A DNA stretch of 64,000 nt from Pseudogymnoascus destructans (Eukaryota > Ascomycota > Leotiomycetes > Thelebolales > Thelebolaceae), in assembly GCF_001641265.1 (NCBI RefSeq), contig NW_020167538.1:434001-498000 (forward strand). The letters run 5' to 3'. A program made the translations under genes and the position numbers. This document shows, piece by piece, positions 1-11,694 of this stretch; within the stretch, counting starts at the first letter, position 1, and each line of letters starts with the position of its first letter. The notes under the pieces are model-generated. The model was not told where the DNA came from, did no database searches, and saw only the letters and a program-made list of their open reading frames with translations.

Positions 1-854
1 CTATTATCTCAGAGACAAATCGACAAAAGCGACTTTCATGGGCTATTGAACATAAGGATTGGGTACGGAATGATTGGAATAGGATACTTTGGATGACGAG
101 ACGTGGGTAACGGGAGGCCGCCATACTCGTACATGGGTTACTCGAAAAGCAGGGGAAATGTGGGATGATACATGTGTTGTAGATAGAGTACAACGGAGAA
201 GGTAAGAGACTCCTATTTACTATAGGATTTACTAACAATCCCTAGAGGTTGGATGTTCTGGGGCTGCTTCTCAGGTGGTCTTGGAAAGGGTCCTATACTA
301 TTTTGGGAGAAGGAATATGGGAAAATAGGAGCTGAGTCCTATATGGCTCATACTGTCCCTCTAATCCACGGCTGGCTACGCCTATACCCAGGCCTTACAT
401 TGATGCAAGATGGAGCTCCAGGTCATAGAGCAGCTGCAACATATGAAGAGTTGAGATCCCGTGGTATTTGCCCTATAGAATGGCCCCCGTATTCACCAGA
501 TCTCAACCCAATTGAACGGGTGTGGCATATTATGAAGAATTATCTACAAGATAATCATCCAGAACATATGTCCTACGACCAGCTCCGTGTAGCTGTTAAG
601 GAAGCATGGGAGCAAGTTGGAGAAGCTGAGCTTAATGCTCTCCTTAATAGTATGCCTACACGTATGGCAGCAGTAATTGCTGCAAATGGTATGCACACAG
701 AGTACTAGGCTTATAGTATAGTTTTATATAGGGGTTTAGGTATCTACTCTACTCATTATTCTACAGAATTGATTGCTCTCACACTCAAGTGTTCGTGACG
801 CGTGAGAATCGGTACTTTGGCCAGAATTGCCAAACCAGCCTACGCAGGGGGCCC
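1..854 (+). mobile_element. Tc1/mariner-like DNA transposon, copy 1 (5' end outside window)
   Basis: The element enters from the left edge and ends at 854, just before a TA at 855-856, the target dinucleotide of Tc1/mariner elements. The last ~54 bp (801-854) are the inverted counterpart of the end of a second copy starting at 30738. The two ends share the GGGCCCCCTACG-type terminus and the inner block around TTGGCCAGAATTGCC. Between transposase and terminus lies ~90 bp of non-coding DNA. This copy has no pogo insertion, so it serves as the empty-site reference for the nested insertion in copy 2. Confidence 0.85.
3..708 (+). pseudogene. Tc1-like transposase (DDE_3 endonuclease), 5'-truncated and frameshifted
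   Basis: The coding sequence is entered at its catalytic core. One frame runs from about 3 to 92 and reads ISETNRQKRLSWAIEHK; a one-base loss near 93 then shifts the frame before DETWVTGGRHTRTWV, which carries the first catalytic Asp. A 44-nt intron (202-245, GT..AG, ACTAAC branch) follows. The next exon (246-708) encodes GWMFWGCFSGG, the second Asp in LMQDGAPGHR and the final Glu in PPYSPDLNPIERVW, a D..D34E-type spacing. The frameshift in front of the first Asp should make this copy non-autonomous. The N-terminal helix-turn-helix region lies outside the window, but its counterpart can be seen in copy 2. Confidence 0.8.
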
Positions 855-1064
855 TAGCCCGACCCACTCACAAAACTTATGAACAACACCTCCGTACGTT
901 ACCCGAACGAGATACGGTTGCTGCGCCTTCCTCGCACGGACCTGAAAGTACTGTGCCTTGGGGATTGTTATTGCCCAATTCGTCAGTTCATTATCGCTAT
1001 TCTTTGTTAACCACTATTCTTTGTCCTATTCAACCTCGAGTTAGAAAATAAATATCCACCCCCT

Positions 1065-2046
1065 TTGATGTTAACATCATATCTTTCCAAACGTCTATCC
1101 TCGATATTTTCAACAGCCAAGATGGCGACGCAACTCTCTGATATTCCAACCGTTGCGCAGCTATACCAGCTCAAGAAGCTCTCACCCCTAGCGACCGAGA
1201 CTAGCACTTCCGTAACGCCATCGGACTTCCTCAACAATAAGGTTTCCATTTTTCGCGGCAATATCACGAGACTCCAGGTTGATGCTATCGTCAATGCAGC
1301 CAACAAGTATCTAGCCGGAGGAGGCGGTGTCGACGGAGCAATTCACGCTGCAGCTGGCCCCGGCCTCTTGCAGGAATGCAGCACTCTAGGTGGATGTAAA
1401 ACTGGCAGTGCAAAGATTACTGGTGCTTATGAGTTGCCTTGCAAGAAAGTTATTCACGCCGTTGGTCCGGTTTACTCGAGGTTAGACCGTGAAAAGAGCG
1501 CTGCGTTGCTGGCTAGCTGCTACACGACAAGCCTTCAGTTGGCAGTTGATAATGACTGCAAGAGTGTTGTATTTAGCGGTCTCAGTACTGGTGTTTACGG
1601 CTACCCAAGCCAAGATGCTGCGTCTGTTGCAACTAAGGCTGTGAGAGGGTTCCTGGAGGGTGCTTCCGGAGATAAGATCGACAGGGTCATTTTTTGCACA
1701 TTTGAGGTGAAGGATGTCAATGCATACAACGATTGGGTTCCGTAAGTCACTTCATTTGATGTCCAAGTGCGATTTACTGATATATAATAGCCAGGCTTTT
1801 CCACCAGCAGAGCAAGATTTGAAGGGAGGAGACCAAGCCAACGAGAGCAAACAGGCTGAAGACAGCGACAAAGCTGAGAAAGCGGGAGTTGTTGGAGCCG
1901 GACAGACGGCCATCAGTGGTGCTTCTGAAAACCTTTCCGAGTCCCACACAACCGTTGATGATCTACCAGAGGTTCCAAAGGCAGAGCCATCGACAGAGGA
2001 CGGGCCAGAACCAAAGAGGCAGAAGCAGCAACCGTCAGACCCATAG
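1065..2046 (+). CDS. Macrodomain protein (MacroD-type ADP-ribosyl hydrolase)
   Basis: Two exons, 1065-1741 and 1791-2046 (intron 49 nt, GTAAGT..ATAATAG), encode 310 aa. Residues ~58-225 form a macrodomain. Visible motifs are the ADP-ribose-binding DAIVNAANKYLAGGGGVDGAIH (residues 73-94) and the phosphate loop FSGLSTGVYGYP (170-181). MacroD-type enzymes remove mono-ADP-ribose from proteins and deacetylate O-acetyl-ADP-ribose; the motif set fits this class, and the activity is inferred. The C-terminal ~85 residues are acidic, low in complexity and end in a basic PEPKRQKQQ patch that could be a nuclear signal. Two starts are possible: 1065, giving a basic, Ser-rich N-terminus resembling a mitochondrial presequence, or Met20 at 1122 in good context (AAGATGG). 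Dual targeting is possible but unproven. Confidence 0.85.
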
Positions 2047-2988
2047 GAAATTGCCGCAAAATGGATTCATTCTTGAAATGACTAAAGGTAGTAGTTTCAG
2101 GATCCGATATGATCATTCTGGTGTATTTGGAAAAGCGAAGGGGGGTAGAAAGCCTACTGTGGCTGGTGCAAGGGCAATAGACGTGGACAATAGTTGCAGC
2201 TACCAACTAAGCATGCTTCATCGATAAAAGCGTACCTACCTTCCTCTGTCATAAAATTGACCCAAATGGAAATTAATGCTATGTTATCCTACAATTCAAA
2301 TGATTGCATAGCCAGGCTTATCATTTCTCACCTTTGTAGTTTCTCACGACCATAGCGAGGGGGCGGCATGGTCAAAAGCATGGTTTTCGCAATGATGCAT
2401 ACCTCCTTATCCCTAAACTAAAATTGAATAACCCACATGCATTTTCGTTATTATATCTCATAGTTATCAGCTTGGATCAGATAAATGGCGTGGATGCCAG
2501 TGGGTGTTGGGGGAAACGGACATTCCCGTGGGATACGGCGGTGGGCTGCGATTGGGAGCCACTGACTCAGGCTCAGCTGAGCTCAGAAAGCTCAACTCGT
2601 CAGGGTGGTTTTGGGGGTTTTCCCCAGGCACAAATAGCGTACGTAGGCCCGTAGATTAGGTAGTAATTCAATTTGATCTATATTATATTTTACTGTACTC
2701 TACTGTGAAGCTTTGCCCGAAGAGACTGATTACGGTGATCGGATTACCACAACTGTGGGGAAATTGCGTAGGCCAGACCGTTGTGCCAGTATTGGGGTCA
2801 GATCCAGCCGAGCCGAGCCGAGGAGTTAATGTGTGCCAAAGCCCATCACATCCAAGCTATTACCGAGGGAGGAGCTTCAAGACTAACTAGTATAGCTAAT
2901 TAATTGTCTTGAATTCTGGAATCGGCGTCTAATTCAACTCTCCCAGCATCATATTCATCGATACCTCGACCAGCTTCCTCAATTAACC
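2047..2988. other. Intergenic region, no gene recognised
   Basis: Spacer between the macrodomain and hydratase genes. It holds only short unsupported open frames. 2565-2600 is a small self-complementary cluster of CTCAGCTGAGCTC-type motifs, and 2810-2823 repeats AGCCG. No tRNA, transposase relic or conserved motif was seen. Confidence 0.6.
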
Positions 2989-3870
2989 ATGGCAACCTTA
3001 CAATCCCAACCCCCAACCTCTGACGCGTACCTTGTGAGCTACCCAGCTCAACATGTTGTCCTCCTCACAATAAACCGCCCAAAAGTCATGAACTGCATTC
3101 ACGCGCAGGGCCACTGGGAGATGGACGCGTTCTTCCAATGGTTCGACCATGAGCCCAGCCTTCGCGTCGCAATTATTACCGGCGCGGGCCCGAAGGCCTT
3201 CTGCGCTGGTCAGGATCTCATCGAGCAGGGCCAGTTCAAGGTCAACCGACCACCAGCGTCATCCATGAAGCACCCTAGGACAGGGTTTGCGGGCCTGAGC
3301 AGGAGAATTGGGAAGAAGCCGGTTATTGCTGCTGTTAATGGGTTCGCACTGGGAGGAGGGTTCGAGATCACGCTTAACTGGTTAGGAACCTCATTCTGTA
3401 CTTTAGGCAAAAGCTAACGAGTCGATAGTGATCTTGTTGTAGCTTCCCCAACTGCGTCGTTTGGACTACCAGAGGCGTCAGTCGGTCTGTACGCCGCTGC
3501 TGGTGGACTGCCCCGTGTCGTCCGCAACTGTGGCCTTCAAATCGCTTCGGAGATTGCGATGACAGGTCGCCGGCTTACGGCTGAAGAAGCTCTGAAATAC
3601 AGTCTTATCAACAGGGTAGCAAAATCCCCTAGCACTCTCATGACAGAAAGCCTGGAGCTCGCCGCGAAGATCTCGAATCTCTCGCCCGACGCCATCATCG
3701 TGACGAGAAGCGGACTGCGTGAGGCATGGGAGACAGGCAGTGTTGAGAGAGCCACACAGATTACGTCGGATAGATATGATTACCAGCTGGGCACTGCCCC
3801 GAATATGAAAATCGGGCTGGTTGCGTTCGCGCAGAAGAAGAAGCCTGAGTGGGTGCCGAGCAAGCTGTAA
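2989..3870 (+). CDS. Enoyl-CoA hydratase/isomerase (crotonase) family protein
   Basis: Two exons, 2989-3380 and 3429-3870 (intron 48 nt, GTTAGG..GATAG with GCTAACG branch), encode 277 aa. The first oxyanion-hole block is AFCAGQDL (residues 70-77) and the second is NGFALGGGFEI (118-127). After the splice the frame reads CDLVVASPTASFGLPE, placing a Glu (~146) where rat mitochondrial hydratase has catalytic Glu144. A second acidic residue in the ASEIAMTG segment fits Glu164. The length is normal for the family. There is no obvious presequence, and no clear SKL-type C-terminus (it ends PSKL), although that PSKL end could act as a weak peroxisomal PTS1. The substrate cannot be told. The next gene on the same strand is a nitronate monooxygenase, followed by an inverted broken aldehyde dehydrogenase, so a small catabolic cluster is possible. 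Confidence 0.88.
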
Positions 3871-4275
3871 AACCGCCATATTCGAGAGCGTTGTCGTATA
3901 ATCGTAGGATTTGTATCAGATAGATAAACTATTTACGGTGTCCAATTTGGTACTAAAATGCGTTGATAACATATGCCCCGCGCATGCTTCCTTGTGCTTC
4001 CCGGACCACCCCCCAACTAATAAGTGGAGCATTTCTGGGTCAACCGAGGCTACACCCCATGTTCAGGTCACCTATGTTCAGTGGCAGCTTGGGTGGACTC
4101 AATCCTAGCAATGCGACCAACTCGGCAAGAGGATCGTTACCCCATATTATGATAGCCGTCGAGTAGCCATATATATACCATCTACCTTGGGAGCTCCTCT
4201 CACAATGTCCAAATAAAAGAATTAAATACCTGTAACTACCATAACTCTTATTTTTATCTTTTATCGTAAACCAAG
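3871..4275. other. Intergenic spacer, likely nitronate monooxygenase promoter
   Basis: About 400 bp without a gene. The 3' part is AT-rich with TATATATACC at 4171-4180, a plausible TATA-like element ~100 bp before the next start. The two short open frames here resemble no known protein. Confidence 0.5.
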
Positions 4276-5516
4276 ATGTCGCTCGTTACGCCCCTCACGA
4301 AGCTGTTGAATATCCAGCACCCCATATTCCTAGCCGGGATGGGGAAGACCTCAGGAGCGCCGTTGGCAGCTGCGGTCTCCAATGCTGGTGGACTTGGCGT
4401 CATTGGCGGGGTTGGATATTCTCCAAACCAGTTGAAGGAGATGATCGATGAGCTCAAGGCTGGTCTCATTTGAATTGATACTTGGTTATAGTTCTAATAC
4501 CCATCTAGAGCCTCCTGGTAGACAAGAACGCCCCATTCGGAGTCGACCTCCTCATCCCTCAAGTTGGCGGAAACGCTCGGAAAACCAACGTAAATTTGCC
4601 GAGGCCAACTCATTGAACCGAACACCTTCTAACGTAGTAGGCAGGTTGACTACGCAAAAGGCAAGTTGAACGAGCTCATCGATGTCATCATCGAAGGCGG
4701 CGCCAAAGTCTTCGTCTGCGCCGTCGGTGTCCCCCCCAAAGCCGTCGTCGAGAAACTCCACAAAGCTGGCGTCCTCTACGCCAACATGGTCGGCCATCCT
4801 AAACACGCCCACAAGGCCTGCCAGATCGGCGCCGACATCATCGTCGCCCAGGGCGGCGAGGCAGGCGGACACACCGGCGACATCCCTTTCAGCGTGCTCA
4901 TCCCCGCTGTCGCCGACGCGATTAAGTCGTACAGATCGCCGCTGACGGGCCAACCTGTCTACCTCGCTGCCGGTGGTGGTGTCTTTGACGGACGTAGTTT
5001 GGCGGCGGCGCTGATGCTGGGTGCGAGCGCTGTGTGGGTGGGTACGCGGTTCGTGGCGTCGAAGGAGTCGGGGGCGTCGGAGCACAACAAGCAGACGCTT
5101 GTTCAGGCGGGCTTCGACCAGGTCATCAAGACGACGATCTTCACGGGACGCCCGGTGAGGCACTATGCCACGCCGTATATTAAGAACTGGGAAGAGAATC
5201 GCCAGGGGGAGATTAAAGAGCTGCTTGGAAAGGGGATTGTGCCCCTCCAGTGGGAGCTTGAGAAGTATGATAAAGAGGGGAAGTCGACAGCGGAGATCGA
5301 GGATCAGGCTACCTTCATGTAAGTTGTCCCTATCGATGTGCCATATGGCATAAGAATACTTGCTGACTAAATTTCGATCTTAGGCCTATGGGGTACGTGG
5401 GTGGCCTCGTCACACAGTTGAACCAACCTGCTGGAGACATTGTGCGGGAAATGGTCGATCAAGCATATGAGCTTCTTCGCAGCCCAAGTAAATTTGTAAA
5501 TGACTCGAAATTGTAA
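4276..5516 (+). CDS. Nitronate monooxygenase (2-nitropropane dioxygenase family)
   Basis: Four exons, 4276-4462, 4522-4589, 4645-5318 and 5384-5516, encode 353 aa; introns are 59, 55 and 65 nt with TTCTAAC/TGACTAA branches. The protein should be an FMN-dependent TIM barrel that oxidises alkyl nitronates or propionate-3-nitronate to aldehydes or ketones. The N-terminal IQHPIFLAGMG and GGLGVIGG are the start of the FMN-binding barrel. CQIGADIIVAQGGEAGGHTG (~residues 150-170) contains the flavin-contacting Gly-rich loop and conserved His. LAAGGGVFDGRSLAAAL and GASAVWVGTRF are the phosphate-binding end of the barrel. The first splice is the least certain: the donor is GTCTCA, and I chose the acceptor that restores the conserved DKNAPFGVDLLIPQVGG frame. 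Everything else reads cleanly, so the gene looks functional. Confidence 0.88.
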
Positions 5517-5636
5517 GTAGAACACAAGGCCACGGTGTTAGCTGGCGAGGATATATTAATTATATGATTCAATTTCTTTGAAATGATGTAAAAATGGGAT
5601 TTATTTCTCAATTTGGATTTTAGCTATCCCTATGAA

Positions 5637-7129
5637 CTACTTCTTCAAGTACAAGGTCTGCACGTTACAGTAGGCCTTGACTCCGCCTAGGACGTTCTCG
5701 TAGCCGATGCCACTGTCCTTGTGTCCACCGAATGGGAAGTTCGAGGTGACTTCCATGTGGGAGTTAACCCACACGGAGCCCGCCTCGATTTGCTCTGCAA
5801 TGCGGCGTGCCTCAACTTAACCAATAGACCACACAGACCCTCCAAGACCCATCCTGCTGTTGTTCGCGCGAGCAATGACATCGTCCTCATCGGACCACGA
5901 TAAGATTGGGAGAATTGGGCCTGTACTAGTTAGTACTGACCTATGTTACTACTCCAGGAGCGTAAAAGAATCCCTTACCAAATGGCTCCTCGACCACAAT
6001 ACGTGAGTCCTCCTTAGGCCTATCAATGACAGTAGTTAATGAAGTAACCAGGGCTCTCGTCAATCTTGCCGCCAACGGCCACCTTCCATCCCTCCTTCTC
6101 GATATCATTGAAAAATCCCTTGACACGCTCATACTGTATCTCGTTCTGGACTGGTCCGATATTTACAGTTGGGTCGTTCTCGCCCTCGCCAACGCCCTCG
6201 CCAAGCTTGAACGCCTTGAGACGGCAGCTACCAAGGCATCACGGAACTCCTCGAAAATGCTTTCGTGGACATAGAGCCTCTTGATAGCAAGGCAAACTTG
6301 AGACGAGTGGCTGAATATAACGCCGGCGAGCGCGGGAGCAATCGTGGCAACGTCGATGTTCTTAGTGATGATCGCTGCGTTGTTTCCACCAAGTTCGAGC
6401 GTGACTCTCTTAGGGGCTTGGAGGCCGACTCCATGACCTTCTTTCCGGTGGCGGTGGAGCCAGCTAAAGAGATTTTATCGACACCTGGGTGCTCGGTCAA
6501 CAGTTGGCTGAGGCTGTCGTCGCCACTAAGGACTTGGACGACTCCAGAAGGGCCATCTCGACAAGCTTGAGGCCAGAGTATGGGGGGTATGGAGAGGGCT
6601 TGATGATGATGCAGTTTCCAGCGATGATGGCGGCGGCTATCTTCGCGGCTGTGCAGTAAAGAGGTAGGTTCCAGGGCACAATTCCAACAGCAACACCGAG
6701 GGGCAAGTAGCGGACGATGACTTCGCGTTCTGGGGTGTCCTCAACAACTTCGTCCTTGGGATGGAGCTTCGCAGTCTCAGACAACCATCCGGTGCCCATG
6801 TGGACAAGAATTTCGGCAATCGAAACCGGTGCTCCCAGCTCGTAGCCGTTGAGCTTGACAAATCCCTGTTGGTATTCGTAAATAGTTGCTGCAAGGCCGT
6901 TCAGACCTTTAGCGCGCTCCTCGAAGCTGGTCTTCTTCCATTTGGGGAAAGCGGCACGCGCAGCTGCAATTGCGTCGTCGACATCCTTGGCTGTAGAGAG
7001 AGGAACTTCACCCAGGGGTTTCTTGGTGTGGGGGTTAATGGCATGGCGGGTGGTTTCGGTGGTCTTCAAGTCTCCGTTTATGACATTGTGGAATGTAGTG
7101 AAGTCGAACTCCTTCTTGAAGACTTTCAA
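5637..7129 (-). pseudogene. Aldehyde dehydrogenase, multiply frameshifted
   Basis: On the minus strand 7129 begins MKVFKKEFDFTTFHNVING, followed by the ALDH body with GVAVGIVPWNLPL, the cofactor-site IIIKPSPYPPYSGL, LAGSTATGKKVM, LELGGNN (general-base Glu) and SSQVCLA (catalytic Cys). The frame is broken four times: a short deletion after KLVEMAL, single-base losses after SASKPL and after DALVAAV, and a loss of about two bases at YFIN. An in-frame TAA also follows GGSVWSIG near the C-terminus. A normal 58-nt intron (5921-5978) is still recognisable, and the end VKAYCNVQTLYLKK at 5637 is intact. The indels are scattered and not confined to homopolymers, while nearby long genes are clean, so this is a genuine dead gene. 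Its relatives include vanillin- and salicylaldehyde-type dehydrogenases. Confidence 0.88.
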
Positions 7130-8237
7130 TGGGGAAGCAATCGGGAGTAGTCTGGGCTATATAACCCCTTATTGTCTTCTGGTTGGTGGTATGTCCCGCT
7201 AAGGATCGATGGAAGCTTTGAAGGCGGGGAAGGCTTACCTGACCTAAGCCGCACAAACGGCTCTAACAGCTCCAATCATTACTTAGCTTGACCTTCGTAA
7301 TTGTCCCCTTTGGCTATTTCAAGCAAAGAAGGCTGAATTTCTGCTTACAACCTTGGTGATGACGCCGGCAAAGGCGTGTAGTGATGGTGGGGTGGTTGGC
7401 GGGGTAGACCCGTGGTTGGCCCGAATTCTGCCTGCTGACGAGCCACTACTGGCCTGCTCCCATGAACGAGGCTGTAAAATCGCTTCATCAGCATCATCAA
7501 GGCGTATAGAGGTATAATGATTAGTTGAAGTATTATATAATCGATCCATTGCGGCATTTTTCAGAGGTTGTGGCCACGGGGCCATCGTTTTTCATGGTAA
7601 ATGTCCAATACAAGGTTGGAGTAAACAACAAGATATGAGAAAAGATCGTGGACTTTCAAGTCAGTAGGGGCTGTGGGACAACTCAATGACTGTTTTATGA
7701 GTCTATAGGAAGTGCGAGCAAAAAGTTAATCAATGATCGCTAGCTGCTATAAGTATTATGGGGCATTTTGATAAACCCGATAGTGAGAAATTGAACAAAA
7801 AAAAGCAATTCCATTATCTAGAACTCTATGACAGTCTCATACAGACTTCTGTAGAGTCGTCCGTGTTGTTCCATGAAGTCGTCAGAATCGCCGTGATGAG
7901 CATCTGTTTCTAGAGCCTGGAGAGAATAGCAACTGCAGCTGAAAATAGAGATCCCCGCCTACTATAAGCAATGATTATCATATTAGAAGATTTTCTGTAA
8001 GCATGTTATACAGAAAGACAATTGTAGGCATGGTTAGCGAGCAGAGGATATATATCACGTGCCATTACCCCAGAAAAGCTAAATCGGGCGAATTTTGCTA
8101 GTCCGCATTTGACACTCACGTGATTATAACCATCGCGCTAAGGTTCCGCGACTTGATACTTTGGTGATGAGGCTGGATGAGGTCAACCACTCGACCCCTC
8201 AACGCCGTCCGCCCATATCTCAACCGCCACCGTCACG
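7130..8237. other. Intergenic region, no gene recognised
   Basis: About 1.1 kb between the dead aldehyde dehydrogenase and Cef1. It is AT-rich in 7690-8100. Open frames around 7319-7585 are low-complexity and unsupported. The last 150 bp upstream of 8238 presumably carry the Cef1 promoter and leader. No RNA gene or repeat was recognised. Confidence 0.5.
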
Positions 8238-10705
8238 ATGCCTGTCGTCAAGGGAGGAGTCTGGACTAACGTCGAAGACGAGATCTTGAAGGCGTCGGTC
8301 GTAAGCCACCCATCAGCATTCCTGCCTTGGAGTTTGTCAACTAATCGTTCATAACTAGTCGAAGTACGGATTACAGCAATGGGCGCGAGTCTCGTCGCTC
8401 CTGGCCAGGAAGACTCCAAAGCAATGTAAAGCGCGATGGAGCGAATGGCTCGATCCCGGCATCCGGAAAGTTGAATGGAGCAAGGAGGAAGACGAAAAGC
8501 TCCTACATCTGGCAAAGCTTATGCCGACACAATGGCGCACGCTCGCTCCTCTCGTCGGCAGAACCGCGAACCAATGTTTGGAACGATATCAGAAACTACT
8601 CGATGAAGCAGAACAAAGAGAGGCTGGAGATTTGGGACTCACTGGGGTAGGTGGTGAAGCACAAGCGCCATCAGCGGACGATGTACGAAAGTTACGACCG
8701 GGCGAGGTGGATCCCGACCCAGAATCGAAACCTGCCAGGCCCGACACGATAGATCTTGATGAGGACGAAAAGGAGATGCTGAGCGAGGCGCGTGCTCGTT
8801 TGGCGAATACACAGGGAAAGAAGGCCAAGAGGAAGGCTCGAGAGCGCCAGCTAGAGGAGTCTCGGAGACTAGCTGTGCTTCAAAAGCGTCGCGAACTCAA
8901 GAATGCCGGAATCAACGTCAAGGTTGTTAGCCGAAAGAAGGGGCAGATGGACTACAATGCCGACATCCCATTCGAAAAGAAAGCTGCCCCTGGATTCTAC
9001 GACACCGGAGAAGAGGCGGCGATCAACGAAAAGCAAAGGGAATCATTCGATCCTCGAAAACAACAACTTGCGAACAAGCGGAAAGGGGACGCGGACGAGG
9101 ACCCGGACCGTAAGCGGAAGAAGACTGAGAAAGATGCACCATCCGCATCATACCAAGCCGCCATTAAGGCCGGACAGATGCAAAAAATACGAGAGGCTGA
9201 GCAGAGCAGCAAGAGACGGGCTCTCGTTCTGCCCTCGCCACAGGTTGGGGAGGGTGAGCTGGAAGAGATTGTGAAGATGGGCATGATTGGAGAACGGGCA
9301 AACCAGATGGCGCGTGCCAGCGAGAACGACGCAACGAGGGGTCTTGTTGGGTCATACAGTACGATTAACACAGGGGCGCCGATCCGGACACCTCGAGCCC
9401 CAGCCCAGGAAGATCGTATCGCGAACGAGATCAAGAATATTCGAGCCTTGACCGAAACTAAATCGTCGCTGCTCGGTGGCGACAATACTCCATTATACGA
9501 AGGCGCTGGCAGCACTGGCTTTGAAAGCGTGGCTCCCCGCAAAAGTCAAATAGAAACACCTAATCCTATGGCCACGCCATTTCGCGGCGGTGCTGGTATT
9601 GGGGAAACCCCCATGCGCACACCAGGTGTTGGGCAAACGCCAATGCGAGACAACTTTGCCATCAACACCGAAGGCGACATGGAACTCGTCAGCGCCACGC
9701 CGCGGGACATGAAACTCCGAGAGATGGCACTGAAGCATCAACTTAAGCAAGGCCTAGCCTCCCTACCAAAACCGAAAGACACAGAATGGGAGCTCGAGCT
9801 TCCTGAAGAGCAACAAGAGGTCGCACGTGGGGAGGTATCAGAGGAAGATGCGGAAATCAGAGACAGGAGGAACAAGCAGATCAGAGAAGCACAGGAGCTC
9901 CTTGAGCGCAAGCGCCAGACGCAGGTTCTCCAGAGAGGTCTCCCGCGTCCTGCCCTCGTAGACATAGATGCGATTCTGAAGGAAGTGTCTGCGATTTCTG
10001 ACCCCATTCAAGCAATCATTGCACGGGAGATGACACTCCTCATCGGAAATGATGCGGCGAAGCACCCCGCTCCGGGCTTGAGACTCAAAGGCCAACCGAA
10101 GAAGCTTGATTTGTTCGAGGACGATGCGCTCGCACAGGCAAGGCTGGCGATTGCTGTGGAGTCTTCTCGCGACGGCTCTGCCGTGGGCGCGGAGATATTC
10201 GATAAGACGTGGAATGAGCTACACCGCTCAGCACTGGCGCCTGCACTTGTCGATTACGAAGACGAGGAGCCTACTGAGCGGGAGCTGCTGATGCAAGCAT
10301 TCGACGTAAGTACCCTGACATCCAATCCCGCGTCTATCTTTCCATTCACCGAAACTAACATATTGGCAGGCCGTCCAGAGCGAAATCACCACCACCGCTG
10401 AGCGCGGTAACAAGCTCGAGAAGAAGCTCGCGCTGCACTTGGGAGGGTACCAGAAGCGACAGAAGATGTTGCGGCAGAAGATATCCGAGGCGACAGAGGC
10501 GCTAGGCACCGCAACGAACTCGTTGGATGCATTCCGCACGCTGCAAATTGGAGAGGAAGCCTCAATTGCGTCGCGGCTGGAGGGGCTGAGGGCCGAGGTT
10601 GGGTTCATTAGCAAGAGGGAGAGGGAAGCGCAGGAACTGTATCGGGAGAGGAAAGAGGAACTGGACCGGATTGTAGCGGCCAGTGGGACGAATGGGTATC
10701 ATTAG
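8238..10705 (+). CDS. cef1: Pre-mRNA-splicing factor Cef1/Cdc5
   Basis: Three exons, 8238-8300, 8359-10305 and 10370-10705, encode 781 aa; introns are 58 and 64 nt. The protein is a core member of the Prp19/NineTeen complex, needed for spliceosome activation in the nucleus. The first two Myb repeats are explicit: KGGVWTNVEDEILKASV joins across intron 1 to SKYGLQQWARVSSLLARKTPKQCKARW, then VEWSKEEDEKLLHLAKLMPTQWRTLAPLVGRTANQCLERYQ. A charged region with basic stretches (KKAKRKARERQLEESRR and KRKKTEKD) follows, then TP-rich TPMRTPGVGQTPM motifs (~residue 410), which in orthologues are phosphorylated. The C-terminal ~150 residues are predicted coiled coil. Its length and architecture match the family, with no anomalies. 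Confidence 0.95.
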
Positions 10706-11694
10706 ATGTAGGGGATATATGTACTGTACTATAGGTAGGGACGGCTGGGACGGGCAAGATCTCGGGGAAATCATAATTGTAGCCTCATATCGTTGTCTGT
10801 GTACTTTGGATCTCATTTTTATATAGTGCCTCGTGATTTTAGTTGCCTTAGCTATCCATATGTTAGGGGAAGGTGCGAAGGACGGTCGGTCGGTCGTACC
10901 TTCCTCTAGCAATATGCACGTATGTGCCTTATGAACGTCACTTAATGTAACGCCATTGTACTTTAAGCAAAAGTCTGAGAGCAAAGGATTTTTAAGCAAA
11001 GCAGCTGTAATGTATTAGCAATGCGTTCATAATATATTATTAATATATTACCTGTTGTAAGAGATGGATCGTTAATTCGTTGAATAACAGAAATGATGCT
11101 ATCAACAAGCTTTTGAGGCGTTCGAGATGGTGGGGGAGGTGGGTGTGCACGCCATGAGACGTCCAAATAATATAAGGACATTTATCTACCTCATATGGTT
11201 GAAATAGTCGAAACTGAAACAGAACAATTGCGATAGACAAGCGATCCACGTCCTTGAATATGTTCAATTCCTATAATATAACGTACATGTATAACTAGCG
11301 AATGTGCAAAACAAGCGAATGTGCAAATCCATTTCACACCTTAAATCACGAATTTCATAACTTAATATCTCAACAAACCTTTAATAATAAATTATAAAAC
11401 TATATACTTAACCTTTTATAGGCGTTTAAAGAGCTCTGTTTCAATTTAAAGCAATTGGCCTTGTAGTTATTGAGATACTAAGATTTAGGTTAAAAGTAGG
11501 GGCCAAAACTTTATATCTTATACTCATTCCTCAGCCTCGCGTCCTCGTCGGGAACGAACGCGACCCACCGACCTCGAGCCAGCACCACACGGCTACAGCC
11601 TTGTGACGTCCAAGGTTTACATCTCCGAGATCCGTAGGACGAACAACATCAGTACAATCCTCATGTCCATCTCCAACATCATCCCATCCTCGCG
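10706..11694. other. Intergenic region with AT-rich repeat remnant
   Basis: Contains Cef1 3' sequence and an AT-rich stretch (10980-11510). At 11281, right after TA (11279-11280), begins a diverged copy of the terminal inverted repeat of the pogo element at 30904. It shares ACGTxCATGTATAAC and then two copies of GCGAATGTGCAAA, where the pogo has CGAAAGTGCCAAA. No partner end was found downstream before the GILT gene, so this is a one-ended relic. 11520-11694 is the GC-richer promoter/leader of the next gene. Confidence 0.6.

Noticed and set aside
2424..2654. 76-codon open frame between the macrodomain and hydratase genes
   Set aside because: No similarity recognised and composition is not protein-like; left as intergenic.
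8590..10095. Several antisense frames under Cef1
   Set aside because: Serine/arginine-rich shadows of a charged, well-identified coding region.
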